A stretch of 7,309 bases of DNA from Flavobacteriaceae bacterium (GTDB lineage Bacteria; Bacteroidota; Bacteroidia; Flavobacteriales; Flavobacteriaceae): the NCBI GenBank assembly GCA_013003145.1, contig JABDLH010000077.1, positions 1-7,309 of the forward strand, in the 5' to 3' direction. Below the pieces are notes generated by a model that saw nothing but the letters and a program-made list of their open reading frames with translations, did no database searches and was not told the origin of the DNA. How positions within the stretch are numbered: the stretch's first letter is position 1; every line of letters begins with the position of its first letter. Shown here in pieces: positions 1 through 5,872 of this stretch. A program made the position numbers and the translations under genes.

Positions 1-225
1 TTTGAAAAGAATATCGGTGAAGCTCAGCAAGCAGCTCAGCAGGAATTGCAGAAGAAGCAGGCCGAGCTTTTTGAACCTATCTCTAAGAAAGCTAAAGCAG
101 CTATAGAAAGAGTTGCTGCAGCACAGGGATATGATTATGTCATCGATGCCAGCCCGGGACTCGGAGTGATCGTTGCCAAAGGAAAGAACCTTCTTCCTGA
201 TGTAAAGAAAGAATTGGGATTCTAA
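1..225 (+). CDS. OmpH/Skp-family periplasmic chaperone, 3' end only
   Basis: This is the last 74 codons of a gene that starts before the window; the reading frame begins at base 1 and ends at TAA 223-225. The first 25 or so residues are Gln/Glu/Lys/Ala-rich and helical, like the coiled-coil 'tentacle' of Skp. The following part (AAQGYDYVIDAS, then GLGVIVAKGKNLLPDV) matches the strand-forming C-terminal end of the OmpH/Skp family, in which a helix returns to the trimer core. Skp proteins hold unfolded outer-membrane beta-barrel proteins in the periplasm for delivery to the BAM complex. In Bacteroidota, one or two ompH genes commonly lie between bamA and murI, which agrees with murI being next. 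The signal peptide and most of the protein lie outside the window, so the subfamily cannot be fixed. An intrinsic terminator follows the stop codon. Confidence 0.8.
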   Translation, partial: FEKNIGEAQQAAQQELQKKQAELFEPISKKAKAAIERVAAAQGYDYVIDASPGLGVIVAKGKNLLPDVKKELGF

Positions 226-243
226 GAACCCCGATACAATAAA

Positions 244-280
244 ATAAAAACCGCCAATCATGGCGGTTTTTTTATTTTTA
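244..280 (+). terminator. Rho-independent terminator after the ompH-like gene
   Basis: A hairpin with arms AAAAACCGCC (246-255) and GGCGGTTTTT (262-271), six-base loop AATCAT, is followed by a T-rich run to 280. It starts about 20 bases after the ompH stop and ends only about 20 bases before the murI start codon, so little room is left for a separate murI promoter. Some murI transcription may therefore come from read-through. Confidence 0.85.
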
Positions 281-299
281 CAAGGTACATAAGCACTAT

Positions 300-1088
300 A
301 TGGATAACAGGCCCATAGGAATATTTGACTCCGGCATAGGAGGGACTTCCATTTGGAAGGAGATCCACGCATTACTTCCTTCAGAACATACCATCTACCT
401 TGCAGACAGTAAGAACGCTCCTTACGGGGAGCGAAGCCCGGAAGAGATCCTGGCACTAAGTATCAAGAATACCGAGTACCTGCTAGACCTGGATTGTAAA
501 CTGATCGTAGTGGCTTGTAATACGGCGACCACCAACGCTATTGATTACTTAAGGGCTACTTATGAGCTGCCCTTTATAGGGATAGAGCCGGCCATTAAAC
601 CGGCGGCATTGCAATCTAATAGTAAAACGGTCGGAGTCCTGGCTACCAAAGGGACCCTGAGCAGTGCCTTATTTCACAATACCTCTAAGATACACGCCAA
701 CGGTATTACCATCCTGGAACAGGAAGGAAAAGGCCTGGTACCTTTGATAGAGGCCGGCAAGGAAAATTCTGCGGAGACCCGCGAATTATTGCAAGAATAC
801 CTGGCCCCTATGATCGCGGCCCGTATCGATTACCTGGTATTGGGGTGCACCCATTATCCATATCTACTCCCCGTACTTAAAGAATTATTACCCGGGGATG
901 TTCAGATCATTGATTGTGGGGAAGCGGTTGCTCGGCAGACCCGGAATATCCTGCAAAAAAATGAAATGCTCGCAGCTGAAGGGCAGGTAGGGAAGTCGGA
1001 ATTTTATATCAACACAGGGGTAGAGGTGCTACGCTCCATATTAAAGGAAGTCCGGGGAGAGATGATTATAGATCACCGCGACTTCTAG
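300..1088 (+). CDS. murI: Glutamate racemase
   Basis: MurI interconverts L- and D-glutamate in the cytoplasm, without cofactor, supplying the D-Glu that MurD adds to the peptidoglycan stem peptide. The 262-residue length is normal for the family. The N-terminal GIFDSGIGG (7-15) carries the conserved Asp10-Ser11. APYGE follows at 40-44. The two catalytic cysteines sit in VACNTATTNA (Cys73) and LGCTHYPYL (Cys183, followed by Thr184-His185), and GIEPAIKPA at 94-102 is the usual linker motif. Each of the two Asp/Glu racemase half-domains contributes one Cys, so the enzyme looks active. The start ATG at 300 places the first strand immediately after four residues, as in homologues. The gene lies 74 bp after an ompH-like gene, a common Bacteroidota arrangement tying envelope assembly to wall synthesis, but a terminator hairpin stands between the two. 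It converges on folA with 3 bp between stop codons. Confidence 0.96.
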   Translation: MDNRPIGIFDSGIGGTSIWKEIHALLPSEHTIYLADSKNAPYGERSPEEILALSIKNTEYLLDLDCKLIVVACNTATTNAIDYLRATYELPFIGIEPAIKPAALQSNSKTVGVLATKGTLSSALFHNTSKIHANGITILEQEGKGLVPLIEAGKENSAETRELLQEYLAPMIAARIDYLVLGCTHYPYLLPVLKELLPGDVQIIDCGEAVARQTRNILQKNEMLAAEGQVGKSEFYINTGVEVLRSILKEVRGEMIIDHRDF

Positions 1089-1091
1089 CCA

Positions 1092-1592
1092 TCAGTCCCT
1101 TTTCCTGGTAAAGGTTCTGTACGTAAAGGAATAAGCATGTCTTTCGTCCGCCCGGTGAAAAACCTCGGTCTGCAAGGTCCAGGCGCCGGGATCTATTTCC
1201 GGGAAATAAACGTCCCCGTCAAATTCCCCGTGTACCCTGGTGATCTCCAGGCAGTCTGCATGGGGCATTCCCATCTTGTAGATTTCCCCGCCCCCGATAA
1301 TATAAGTAAGCGGCTCTGATGCCGTGAGTTCAAGAGCTTCCTCCAGGGAGTGGACCACCTGGCAATCCGAATGGTCTATACGATACTCTTTATCCCTTGT
1401 GATCACTATGTGGAAGCGGTTAGGCAGGGGTTTGGGAAAACTTTCAAAGGTTTTCCTGCCCATGATGATCTTATGCCCGGTAGTGAGCTCCTTAAACCGT
1501 TTAAAGTCGTCCGGGAGCCTCCAGAGCAGTTCGTTGTCTTTCCCTATGGCGTTATTGTCCGCTACGGCGGCGATCATTGTATATACACCCAC
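1092..1592 (-). CDS. folA: Dihydrofolate reductase
   Basis: FolA reduces 7,8-dihydrofolate to tetrahydrofolate with NADPH in the cytoplasm, restoring the cofactor oxidised by ThyA, and is the target of trimethoprim. The 166 residues cover the whole chromosomal-type domain. IAAVADNNAIGKDNELLWRLP (7-27) holds the first strand and the Met20-type loop; Trp24 and the catalytic acid Asp29 in LPDDFKRFK align with E. coli Trp22 and Asp27. GRKTFESF (45-52) and IIGGGEIY (98-105) are the NADPH-binding motifs. The start chosen is GTG at 1592, giving MGVYTMIAAV. An ATG at 1577 is possible but would remove most of the first beta strand. The GTG shares its first G with the TAG stop of the upstream 2TM gene, which suggests translational coupling. 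No terminator is visible before the convergent murI. thyA lies about 4.3 kb away on the same strand but in a separate transcription unit. Confidence 0.95.
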   Translation of the reverse strand: MGVYTMIAAVADNNAIGKDNELLWRLPDDFKRFKELTTGHKIIMGRKTFESFPKPLPNRFHIVITRDKEYRIDHSDCQVVHSLEEALELTASEPLTYIIGGGEIYKMGMPHADCLEITRVHGEFDGDVYFPEIDPGAWTLQTEVFHRADERHAYSFTYRTFTRKRD

Positions 1593-1978
1593 TATTCTAT
1601 TCTTTTGTTGACTTGTGATTCCGGGAAATCAGTTTCTATTTCTTTCTGCATACGTGCCAGCTTCTCCCGCTGTTTCCGGACAAGGATCTCCCGCTGCTTC
1701 CTCTCCCAATCGCGGCCCATGAATTTATTCGTGACAAAGACATTGACCAGGTGCACGATAAAAAGAAAGGCCCAGAAGGTGATCGCCCAGATAAACCAAT
1801 CATAAGCTTCCCCGTACTTCAGGATCTTATTGATCAGCACCAGGAAGACACTGCCCACCAGGAATAGCACAAAATGCCGGTATAAACGTTTCTTCTGTCG
1901 TACCCGGTGCTGGGCGTACTCCAGCTGCTCGTGCTGTTCCTGCGCTATTTCTGCTTCCTTTTTATTTTTGTTGAACAT
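1592..1978 (-). CDS. 2TM domain-containing membrane protein
   Basis: This small inner-membrane protein has no known function; it resembles the '2TM domain' family common in flavobacteria. With the ATG at 1978 it has 128 residues. Residues 1-34 are polar and charged and include the family-like YAQHRVRQKKRLYRH. A first membrane segment covers about 35-52 (HFVLFLVGSVFLVLINK) and a second about 60-82 (Trp-rich DWFIWAITFWAFLFIVH, then NVFV), with a short loop between. A strongly basic, probably coiled-coil tail of about 45 residues follows, beginning near the WERKQRE motif. The frame can be extended eight codons to a TTG at 2002, but that codon lies inside the best promoter box, so I prefer the ATG. 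The stop overlaps the folA GTG by one base, so the two form an operon. Family membership is fairly sure; the role is unknown. Confidence 0.85.
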   Translation of the reverse strand: MFNKNKKEAEIAQEQHEQLEYAQHRVRQKKRLYRHFVLFLVGSVFLVLINKILKYGEAYDWFIWAITFWAFLFIVHLVNVFVTNKFMGRDWERKQREILVRKQREKLARMQKEIETDFPESQVNKRIE

Positions 1979-1995
1979 GCTTATCGCTATATTTA
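1967..1995 (+). promoter_or_regulatory. Possible promoter for the class V PLP enzyme gene
   Basis: TTTG at 1967-1970, a 17-base spacer and TATATTTA at 1988-1995 resemble the TTTG / TAnnTTTG promoter of Bacteroidota, with one mismatch at the last -7 position and a slightly short spacer. It would give a leader of about 45 bases before the ATG at 2050. Its -33 part overlaps the first codons of the divergent 2TM gene, and its -7 part sits only four bases from the minus-strand box at 2000-2007. Confidence 0.3.
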
Positions 1996-1999
1996 ATAG

Positions 2000-2007
2000 C
2001 AAAGATA
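2000..2007 (-). promoter_or_regulatory. Putative -7 box for the 2TM-folA unit
   Basis: On the minus strand this reads TATCTTTG, an exact match to the Bacteroidota sigma-factor -7 consensus TAnnTTTG. Transcription would start near 1993, giving a leader of about 15 bases before the ATG at 1978. I could not find a matching TTG -33 element at the usual distance upstream. The box also contains the TTG codon that could otherwise be taken as an upstream start. Confidence 0.45.
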
Positions 2008-2049
2008 AAGATAATCCAACTCAGCCTTGCGCCCTAATATCCCTTATAC

Positions 2050-3132
2050 ATGATACGAAAACACTTCCCCGTACTGCAACACTATACCTATGCTAACACG
2101 GCGGCCTATGGACTGATGTCCGAAGGCTTACAGGAATGGCGGCAAGATCATGACCTGGATTACCTGGTCGGCGGTGGACGGATGAAGATCGATAGTCTTT
2201 CCATCATCTCCGAAACCCGGCAGACCGTTGCAAAATTCTTTAATTGTGACCCGCATTGGGTGGCCCTGCTTCCTAATTTCTCTATCGGGCTCAACTTTTT
2301 ACTCGAAGGAATAGATCATAAAAGTCGTGTGTTGCTCATCGAGGATGATTACCCTTCCGTTAACTGGCCTTTTGAGAAACGCGGCTTTGCCATTACTTAC
2401 GTTAAGCGGGCAGCAGACCTGGAAGACCGGATCGAGGCATTGCTCGCTGAAGAGAAGATCGATATCCTGGCCCTGAGCCTTGTGCAATGGCTGGACGGGC
2501 TGATGATCGATATGGATTTTATCAGAAGCCTAAAGAAAAAATACCCGGAGCTGTTGATCATTGCCGACGGTACCCAATACTGCGGGGCCTTTAGTTTGGA
2601 TTTCAGCAGCAGCGGGATAGATGTCCTGGGGGCCAGCGGTTACAAATGGATGCTGGGTGGAACCGGGAATGGTTTTCTGCTGTTCAATGAAAAGGTCAGC
2701 CAGGGTATACATCCCAAAGTAACCGGTTTTAACGCTTCCGGGGCCAACCTGGACAGGAAGGATGATATTCCTTTTTCCAGGCAATTTGAACCCGGGCACC
2801 TGGATAGTCTCTGTTTTGGAAGCCTTAATTTCTCTTTGCAGTTCTTACTGCAGTTGGGCATGCCATCCATAGAAGCTCACAACAATGAACTGTCCCTTAT
2901 GGCAAAAGAGGCATTTGGAACGCGCGGACTGCTAACACAGCAGTTGTTATCGCGTTCCCGCCACAGCACTATTTTCAATATTAGCGGGGATTCTGAGCTG
3001 TACGAGTTCCTGCTTGCCAACGACGTGATGTGTTCTCAACGGGGTGGCGGCATACGGTTAGCTTTCCATGCGTATAATAATAAACAGGATATAGAACATA
3101 TAGCTGAGCTTATTGACCGCTATAATAAATGA
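2050..3132 (+). CDS. Class V aminotransferase-fold PLP-dependent enzyme
   Basis: This is a 360-residue cytoplasmic fold-type I PLP enzyme of the aminotransferase class V group, which includes cysteine desulfurases, kynureninase, isopenicillin N epimerase-like proteins and EgtE-type C-S lyases. YANTAAYG (14-21) is the usual N-terminal substrate-site strand. ADGTQYCG (172-179) gives Asp173 (pyridine nitrogen) and Gln176. ASGYKWMLGG (195-204) carries Lys199, the expected Schiff-base lysine. FEPGHLD (246-252) and the C-terminal RGGGIRLAFHAYNN (331-344), with Arg336 as likely carboxylate binder, complete the active site. The cysteine loop of NifS/IscS desulfurases (SSGSAC type) is absent, although Cys328 lies near the equivalent place. 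The gene is divergent from the 2TM-folA unit and precedes a CBM48 gene by 166 bp, with no clear terminator between. The reaction cannot be assigned from sequence. Proximity to egtBD makes a C-S lyase role conceivable but unproven. Confidence 0.88.
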   Translation: MIRKHFPVLQHYTYANTAAYGLMSEGLQEWRQDHDLDYLVGGGRMKIDSLSIISETRQTVAKFFNCDPHWVALLPNFSIGLNFLLEGIDHKSRVLLIEDDYPSVNWPFEKRGFAITYVKRAADLEDRIEALLAEEKIDILALSLVQWLDGLMIDMDFIRSLKKKYPELLIIADGTQYCGAFSLDFSSSGIDVLGASGYKWMLGGTGNGFLLFNEKVSQGIHPKVTGFNASGANLDRKDDIPFSRQFEPGHLDSLCFGSLNFSLQFLLQLGMPSIEAHNNELSLMAKEAFGTRGLLTQQLLSRSRHSTIFNISGDSELYEFLLANDVMCSQRGGGIRLAFHAYNNKQDIEHIAELIDRYNK

Positions 3133-3223
3133 TTGTCAAATCCTGAAATACCTGTCCGAAATTTGAGAAGGCTTTTTCATTGTTCGCCAAAATTTATTAA
3201 ATTGATAATTCTCTGTTAACCAA

Positions 3224-3254
3224 TTGTGTATTAAGAGTTTTATGTCTTCATTTG
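3224..3254 (+). promoter_or_regulatory. Possible promoter for the CBM48 gene
   Basis: TTG at 3224-3226, a 20-base spacer and TTCATTTG at 3247-3254 fit the Bacteroidota TTG / TAnnTTTG pattern except for T-to-C/T differences at the second -7 base. It would give a leader of about 40 AT-rich bases before the ATG at 3299. The rest of the 166-bp gap from 3133 shows no convincing hairpin or terminator. Confidence 0.35.
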
Positions 3255-3298
3255 CCCTGCAATTTGAAAACAACCTATATCAACAAATAATATTTATC

Positions 3299-3595
3299 AT
3301 GGCTATTACAAAACAATACCTTAAGACAAAACCGGTGTGTAAAGTGACATTTACCCTGCCTGCAGAAGATGCTTCCAAAGTGGCAGTGGTTGGAGATTTC
3401 AATAACTGGAACCCTAAAGGCAGTGCATTGAAAAAATTGAAGAACGGCAAGTTTAAAGGAACTTTTGATCTGCCCAAAGACAACACCTATGAATTTAAGT
3501 ACCTGGTAGATGGTGCTTATGTGAATGATGGCGAGGCAGACCGTTACCAATGGAACGATTTTGCGGGTACAGAGAACGGTGTGCTGGAATTATAA
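3299..3595 (+). CDS. Stand-alone CBM48 / isoamylase early-set (glycogen-binding) domain protein
   Basis: This 98-residue protein consists of one AMPK-beta/isoamylase N-terminal type glycogen-binding module with no catalytic domain. KVTFTLPAEDASKVAVVGDF (15-34) and NNWNP (35-39) form the first strands, with Trp37 at the position of the first carbohydrate-stacking Trp of the AMPK beta subunit. FKYLVDG (66-72) supplies the conserved sugar-contacting Lys67. GTENGVLEL (90-98) holds Asn93 at the place of the AMPK binding Asn. The second stacking Trp is Tyr74 here. No signal peptide is visible, so it should be cytoplasmic. The frame runs upstream to a TTG at 3224, but the ATG at 3299 directly precedes the domain and is preferred. 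It has a possible promoter of its own and a strong terminator, so it is probably monocistronic. Similar one-domain proteins occur in flavobacteria; their role, perhaps glycogen or polysaccharide sensing, is not established. Confidence 0.88.
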   Translation: MAITKQYLKTKPVCKVTFTLPAEDASKVAVVGDFNNWNPKGSALKKLKNGKFKGTFDLPKDNTYEFKYLVDGAYVNDGEADRYQWNDFAGTENGVLEL

Positions 3596-3620
3596 TTCCA
3601 CGATTAAGATACTAAAGGAG

Positions 3621-3646
3621 AACGGGGCAATCTGCCCCGTTTTTTT
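3621..3646 (+). terminator. Rho-independent terminator after the CBM48 gene
   Basis: Arms AACGGGGCA (3621-3629) and TGCCCCGTT (3633-3641) pair perfectly around a three-base loop and run into seven T's (3640-3646). It ends six bases before the stop codon of the convergent egtD. Read on the minus strand the same stem is followed by a weaker pyrimidine-rich tract, so it may also stop transcripts coming from egtD. Confidence 0.9.
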
Positions 3647-3651
3647 ATGTC

Positions 3652-4620
3652 CTATTTCTTCCTGAAGATATAATTCTTATAGCAACCTTCGGGATCCTCG
3701 AAGACCTGCCCGGTCATTAATCCTGCTTCATCGGCAAGCCACTCTACCGTGCGGTGATCATATTTCTGGGAGATCTCCGTATGTATGCTTTCCCAGGCGT
3801 CAAAAGTGATACGCAGGTCTATTTTTCCAAGGTAGACCGATTGCTCAATTTTGGAGACCAGGAAACTCCTGGCTGTTCCCGTTTCGGGGTCATATGACTC
3901 CCAATGCTTAAAATTGTCGGGCTCAAAATTACCGTCTAATTCCCGGTTAATCCGGACAAGGATGTTCTTGTTAAAGGCTTCCGTGATCCCGGTTGGGTCA
4001 TTATAGGCATCCAGTATGGTCTGTGGATCCTTCTTTTGGTCAAAGCCGATAAATAGAAGGTCTTCCGGCCCCATCAGCTTCCTGATTCCTTTTAAAAAAT
4101 CGATGGCCCTGGTATGAAGCAGGTTCCCGATATTGGAGCCTAGGAAAAGTATCACCTTCCGGTTCTTTACGTCCTGCAGTTTTTCCAGTACATCAAAATA
4201 GGTCCCTTCCATGGGCTGTATATCCACGTCCGGTAGTTCGTTCCTGACGGAAGTCTGCAATTGCCCTAGTACGTTACCGCTGATATCAATGGGCAGGTAT
4301 TGGAAGTCAGCCTGCTGTTGCAGCAATTCTTTCAGTAATATTTTTGTCTTCTTCCCGTCTCCCGCACCCAGCTCTATTAAGTTAAAGGGTTTCCCTTGCT
4401 GTGAGAATTTCCGGCAGATATCCCGGGCGTTGGTCTCCAGCAAACGGAATTCACATCGAGTCAGGTAGTATTCCGGCATCTCCATGATATCCTGGAACAA
4501 TTGGTCCCCTGCCTTATCGTAAAAATATTTGGAGGAGAGGTGCTTAGGGTAATCCGTCAGCCCTTTATAGACATCTTTTTCAAAAGCCGTCTTCAGTTTA
4601 GATATGGTGTGTTGCTGCAT
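3652..4620 (-). CDS. egtD: L-histidine N-alpha-methyltransferase (ergothioneine biosynthesis EgtD)
   Basis: EgtD transfers three methyl groups from S-adenosylmethionine to the alpha-amino group of histidine, making hercynine, the first step to ergothioneine. The 322-residue length equals that of typical EgtD. LIELGAGDGKKT (81-92) is the SAM-binding glycine loop, PIDIS (110-114) the next strand with its acidic residue, and LGSNIGN (160-166) and GFDQKKD (192-198) are family hallmarks. Residues equivalent to the histidine-binding set of mycobacterial EgtD are present at the same numbers: Asn166, Tyr206, Glu282 and Ser284 (TEISQKY). KYFYDKAGDQLF (31-42) and PEYYLTRCE (49-57) supply the N-terminal tyrosines. 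The frame continues upstream for 105 codons inside egtB, but the ATG at 4620 begins the conserved protein and leaves a 16-bp gap to the egtB stop. The gene is therefore the last of an egtB-egtD operon, ending at a shared terminator region. Confidence 0.96.
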   Translation of the reverse strand: MQQHTISKLKTAFEKDVYKGLTDYPKHLSSKYFYDKAGDQLFQDIMEMPEYYLTRCEFRLLETNARDICRKFSQQGKPFNLIELGAGDGKKTKILLKELLQQQADFQYLPIDISGNVLGQLQTSVRNELPDVDIQPMEGTYFDVLEKLQDVKNRKVILFLGSNIGNLLHTRAIDFLKGIRKLMGPEDLLFIGFDQKKDPQTILDAYNDPTGITEAFNKNILVRINRELDGNFEPDNFKHWESYDPETGTARSFLVSKIEQSVYLGKIDLRITFDAWESIHTEISQKYDHRTVEWLADEAGLMTGQVFEDPEGCYKNYIFRKK

Positions 4621-4636
4621 TGTGTTCTCTATTTTA

Positions 4637-5800
4637 TTATCGCGCAAGCCGTAGCCCCGTATACTGCCACCGCAACTTTGGGTGGAAGAAATTCCGGTAG
4701 GTAGGCCTGCTGTGTTGCTCAGGGGTAGCCACGGATGCACCCCGAAGAACCTTCTGGCTGACCATGAATTTCCCGTTATACTCGCCCAGTGCTCCTTCAG
4801 CTTTTTTGTAACCGGGGTAGGGGAGGTAGGCACTTTCTGTCCATTCCCATCGCTTGCCCCATGGAAAATACTGCTGCCCGGCTTCCCATTCAAACTCTGT
4901 CGGCAACCTGCAGCCTTTCCACTGTGCAAAAGCAAAGGCTTCGTAATAGGAGATATGGGTCAGTGGAGCATCCGGCTTAATTCTTTTTAAGCCTTCCATG
5001 GTGTAGGAATGCCATTGCCCCTCTACCCGGTACCAGTACTGGGGGCAGTTCACTTGTTCCGCATTCACCCAGTCCCATCCTTCGGCATGCCAATGACTGA
5101 ATTCTTTATAACCGCCGGCAGCCATAAATTCCAGGTATTCCCCGTTGGTCACTAATTTGTTAGAAATCTCATAAGGGTGCAGGTATACCTTATGCCGACC
5201 GAGTTCATTGTCATAATAGAAACCGTCTCCCTGGTGACCTATCTCGTAAATTCCTTCATCTATCGCTATCCAGTCCTGCTGGTGTGTCTCAGCCTCGTGT
5301 TCCATCGGGAAGGTGGCGTAGGCCGGTAGTAGGGGGTTATTACCCAGGATGTATTTAATATCCGTCAGCAGCAGTTCCTGGTGTTGCTTTTCGTGGTGGA
5401 TGCCGATCTCCATCAGTCCGTTTAACTCCTCCCGGAATATTTCCTGTTCAAAGAGTTTGCTGATAGCCTGGGTCACATGTTCCCGGTATTCATAGATTTT
5501 CTTTACTGAAGGGCGACTTAAATTGCCGCGGTTGGCGCGTACCACCCTTTTCCCCATACTCTCGTAATAGGAGTTAAAAACAAAAGAAAAATCAGGGTCA
5601 AATTCGGTATAGCCTTGGGCGAATTTCTTCAGGATGAATTCTTCAAAAAACCAGGTGGTATGTCCCAGGTGCCATTTAGGAGGAGAGACATCCTCTATGG
5701 GCTGCACCACGTAGTCTTCGGTCTCCAGGGGAGCGCAAAGCGCTTCGGAATGCTTCCGGGTATCTTGGAAAAAACTTAAAAGTGTGTCGGTTGCAAGCAT
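4637..5800 (-). CDS. egtB: Ergothioneine biosynthesis sulfoxide synthase EgtB
   Basis: EgtB is a mononuclear non-heme iron enzyme that uses O2 to join the sulfur of cysteine or gamma-glutamylcysteine to the imidazole ring of hercynine. The 387 residues form a DinB-like four-helix domain (about 10-150) and a formylglycine-generating-enzyme-like domain (about 177-387). The three iron-binding histidines are visible: His47 in WHLGH (43-47) and His136/His140 in HHEKQH (135-140). YYESMGKRVVRANRG (78-92) is the conserved arginine-rich segment. RLPTEFEWE (298-306), WEWTESAYLPYPG (318-330), NGKFM (342-346), VLRGAS (351-356) and the RPTYRNFF / WQYTGLRLAR end complete the second domain. The stretch between RLPTEFEWE and WEWT is only 11 residues, which makes the protein shorter than actinobacterial EgtB. 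A separate EgtD downstream rules out an OvoA fusion. No egtA or egtC is nearby, so direct use of cysteine is plausible but inferred. It lies 72 bp after thyA. Confidence 0.95.
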   Translation of the reverse strand: MLATDTLLSFFQDTRKHSEALCAPLETEDYVVQPIEDVSPPKWHLGHTTWFFEEFILKKFAQGYTEFDPDFSFVFNSYYESMGKRVVRANRGNLSRPSVKKIYEYREHVTQAISKLFEQEIFREELNGLMEIGIHHEKQHQELLLTDIKYILGNNPLLPAYATFPMEHEAETHQQDWIAIDEGIYEIGHQGDGFYYDNELGRHKVYLHPYEISNKLVTNGEYLEFMAAGGYKEFSHWHAEGWDWVNAEQVNCPQYWYRVEGQWHSYTMEGLKRIKPDAPLTHISYYEAFAFAQWKGCRLPTEFEWEAGQQYFPWGKRWEWTESAYLPYPGYKKAEGALGEYNGKFMVSQKVLRGASVATPEQHSRPTYRNFFHPKLRWQYTGLRLAR

Positions 5801-5812
5801 AACTTCTGAATC

Positions 5813-5828
5813 TTCTTAAAGTTAAGAA
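5813..5828. promoter_or_regulatory. Inverted repeat and possible -7 box upstream of egtB
   Basis: TTCTTAA-AG-TTAAGAA is a perfect 7-2-7 inverted repeat, 12 bases upstream of the egtB ATG. On the minus strand it contains TAACTTTA (5817-5824), a one-mismatch version of the Bacteroidota -7 box TAnnTTTG. No TTG -33 element is evident at the proper distance. It could be an operator overlapping an egtB promoter; the short spacer makes an RNA hairpin less likely. Confidence 0.35.
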
Positions 5829-5872
5829 TTTTCTGATGTTCACTTGGCGCTCTATAAATTCATAGTTGAACG

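Noticed and set aside
1086..1094. Search for a terminator between the convergent murI and folA genes
   Set aside because: The stop codons are 3 bp apart and no stem with a T-run is present around them.
1350..1805. A 151-codon plus-strand open frame across folA and the 2TM gene
   Set aside because: It is antisense to two well-supported genes and shows no recognisable domain.
1979..2002. TTG at 2002 as the 2TM protein start
   Set aside because: The codon lies within the TAnnTTTG promoter box, upstream of the predicted transcription start.
3133..3223. Possible hairpins in the gap after the PLP enzyme gene (for example TCAAAT...ATTTGA)
   Set aside because: Stems are only about six A/T-rich pairs with long loops and no T-run, which is expected by chance.
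3224..3298. TTG-initiated 25-residue extension of the CBM48 protein
   Set aside because: The extension is unconserved-looking, includes the probable promoter, and the ATG at 3299 directly precedes the domain.
4621..4935. Upstream extension of the egtD reading frame by 105 codons, overlapping egtB
   Set aside because: The extra residues have no EgtD similarity, lie wholly inside the end of egtB plus the gap, and the ATG at 4620 gives exactly the family length.
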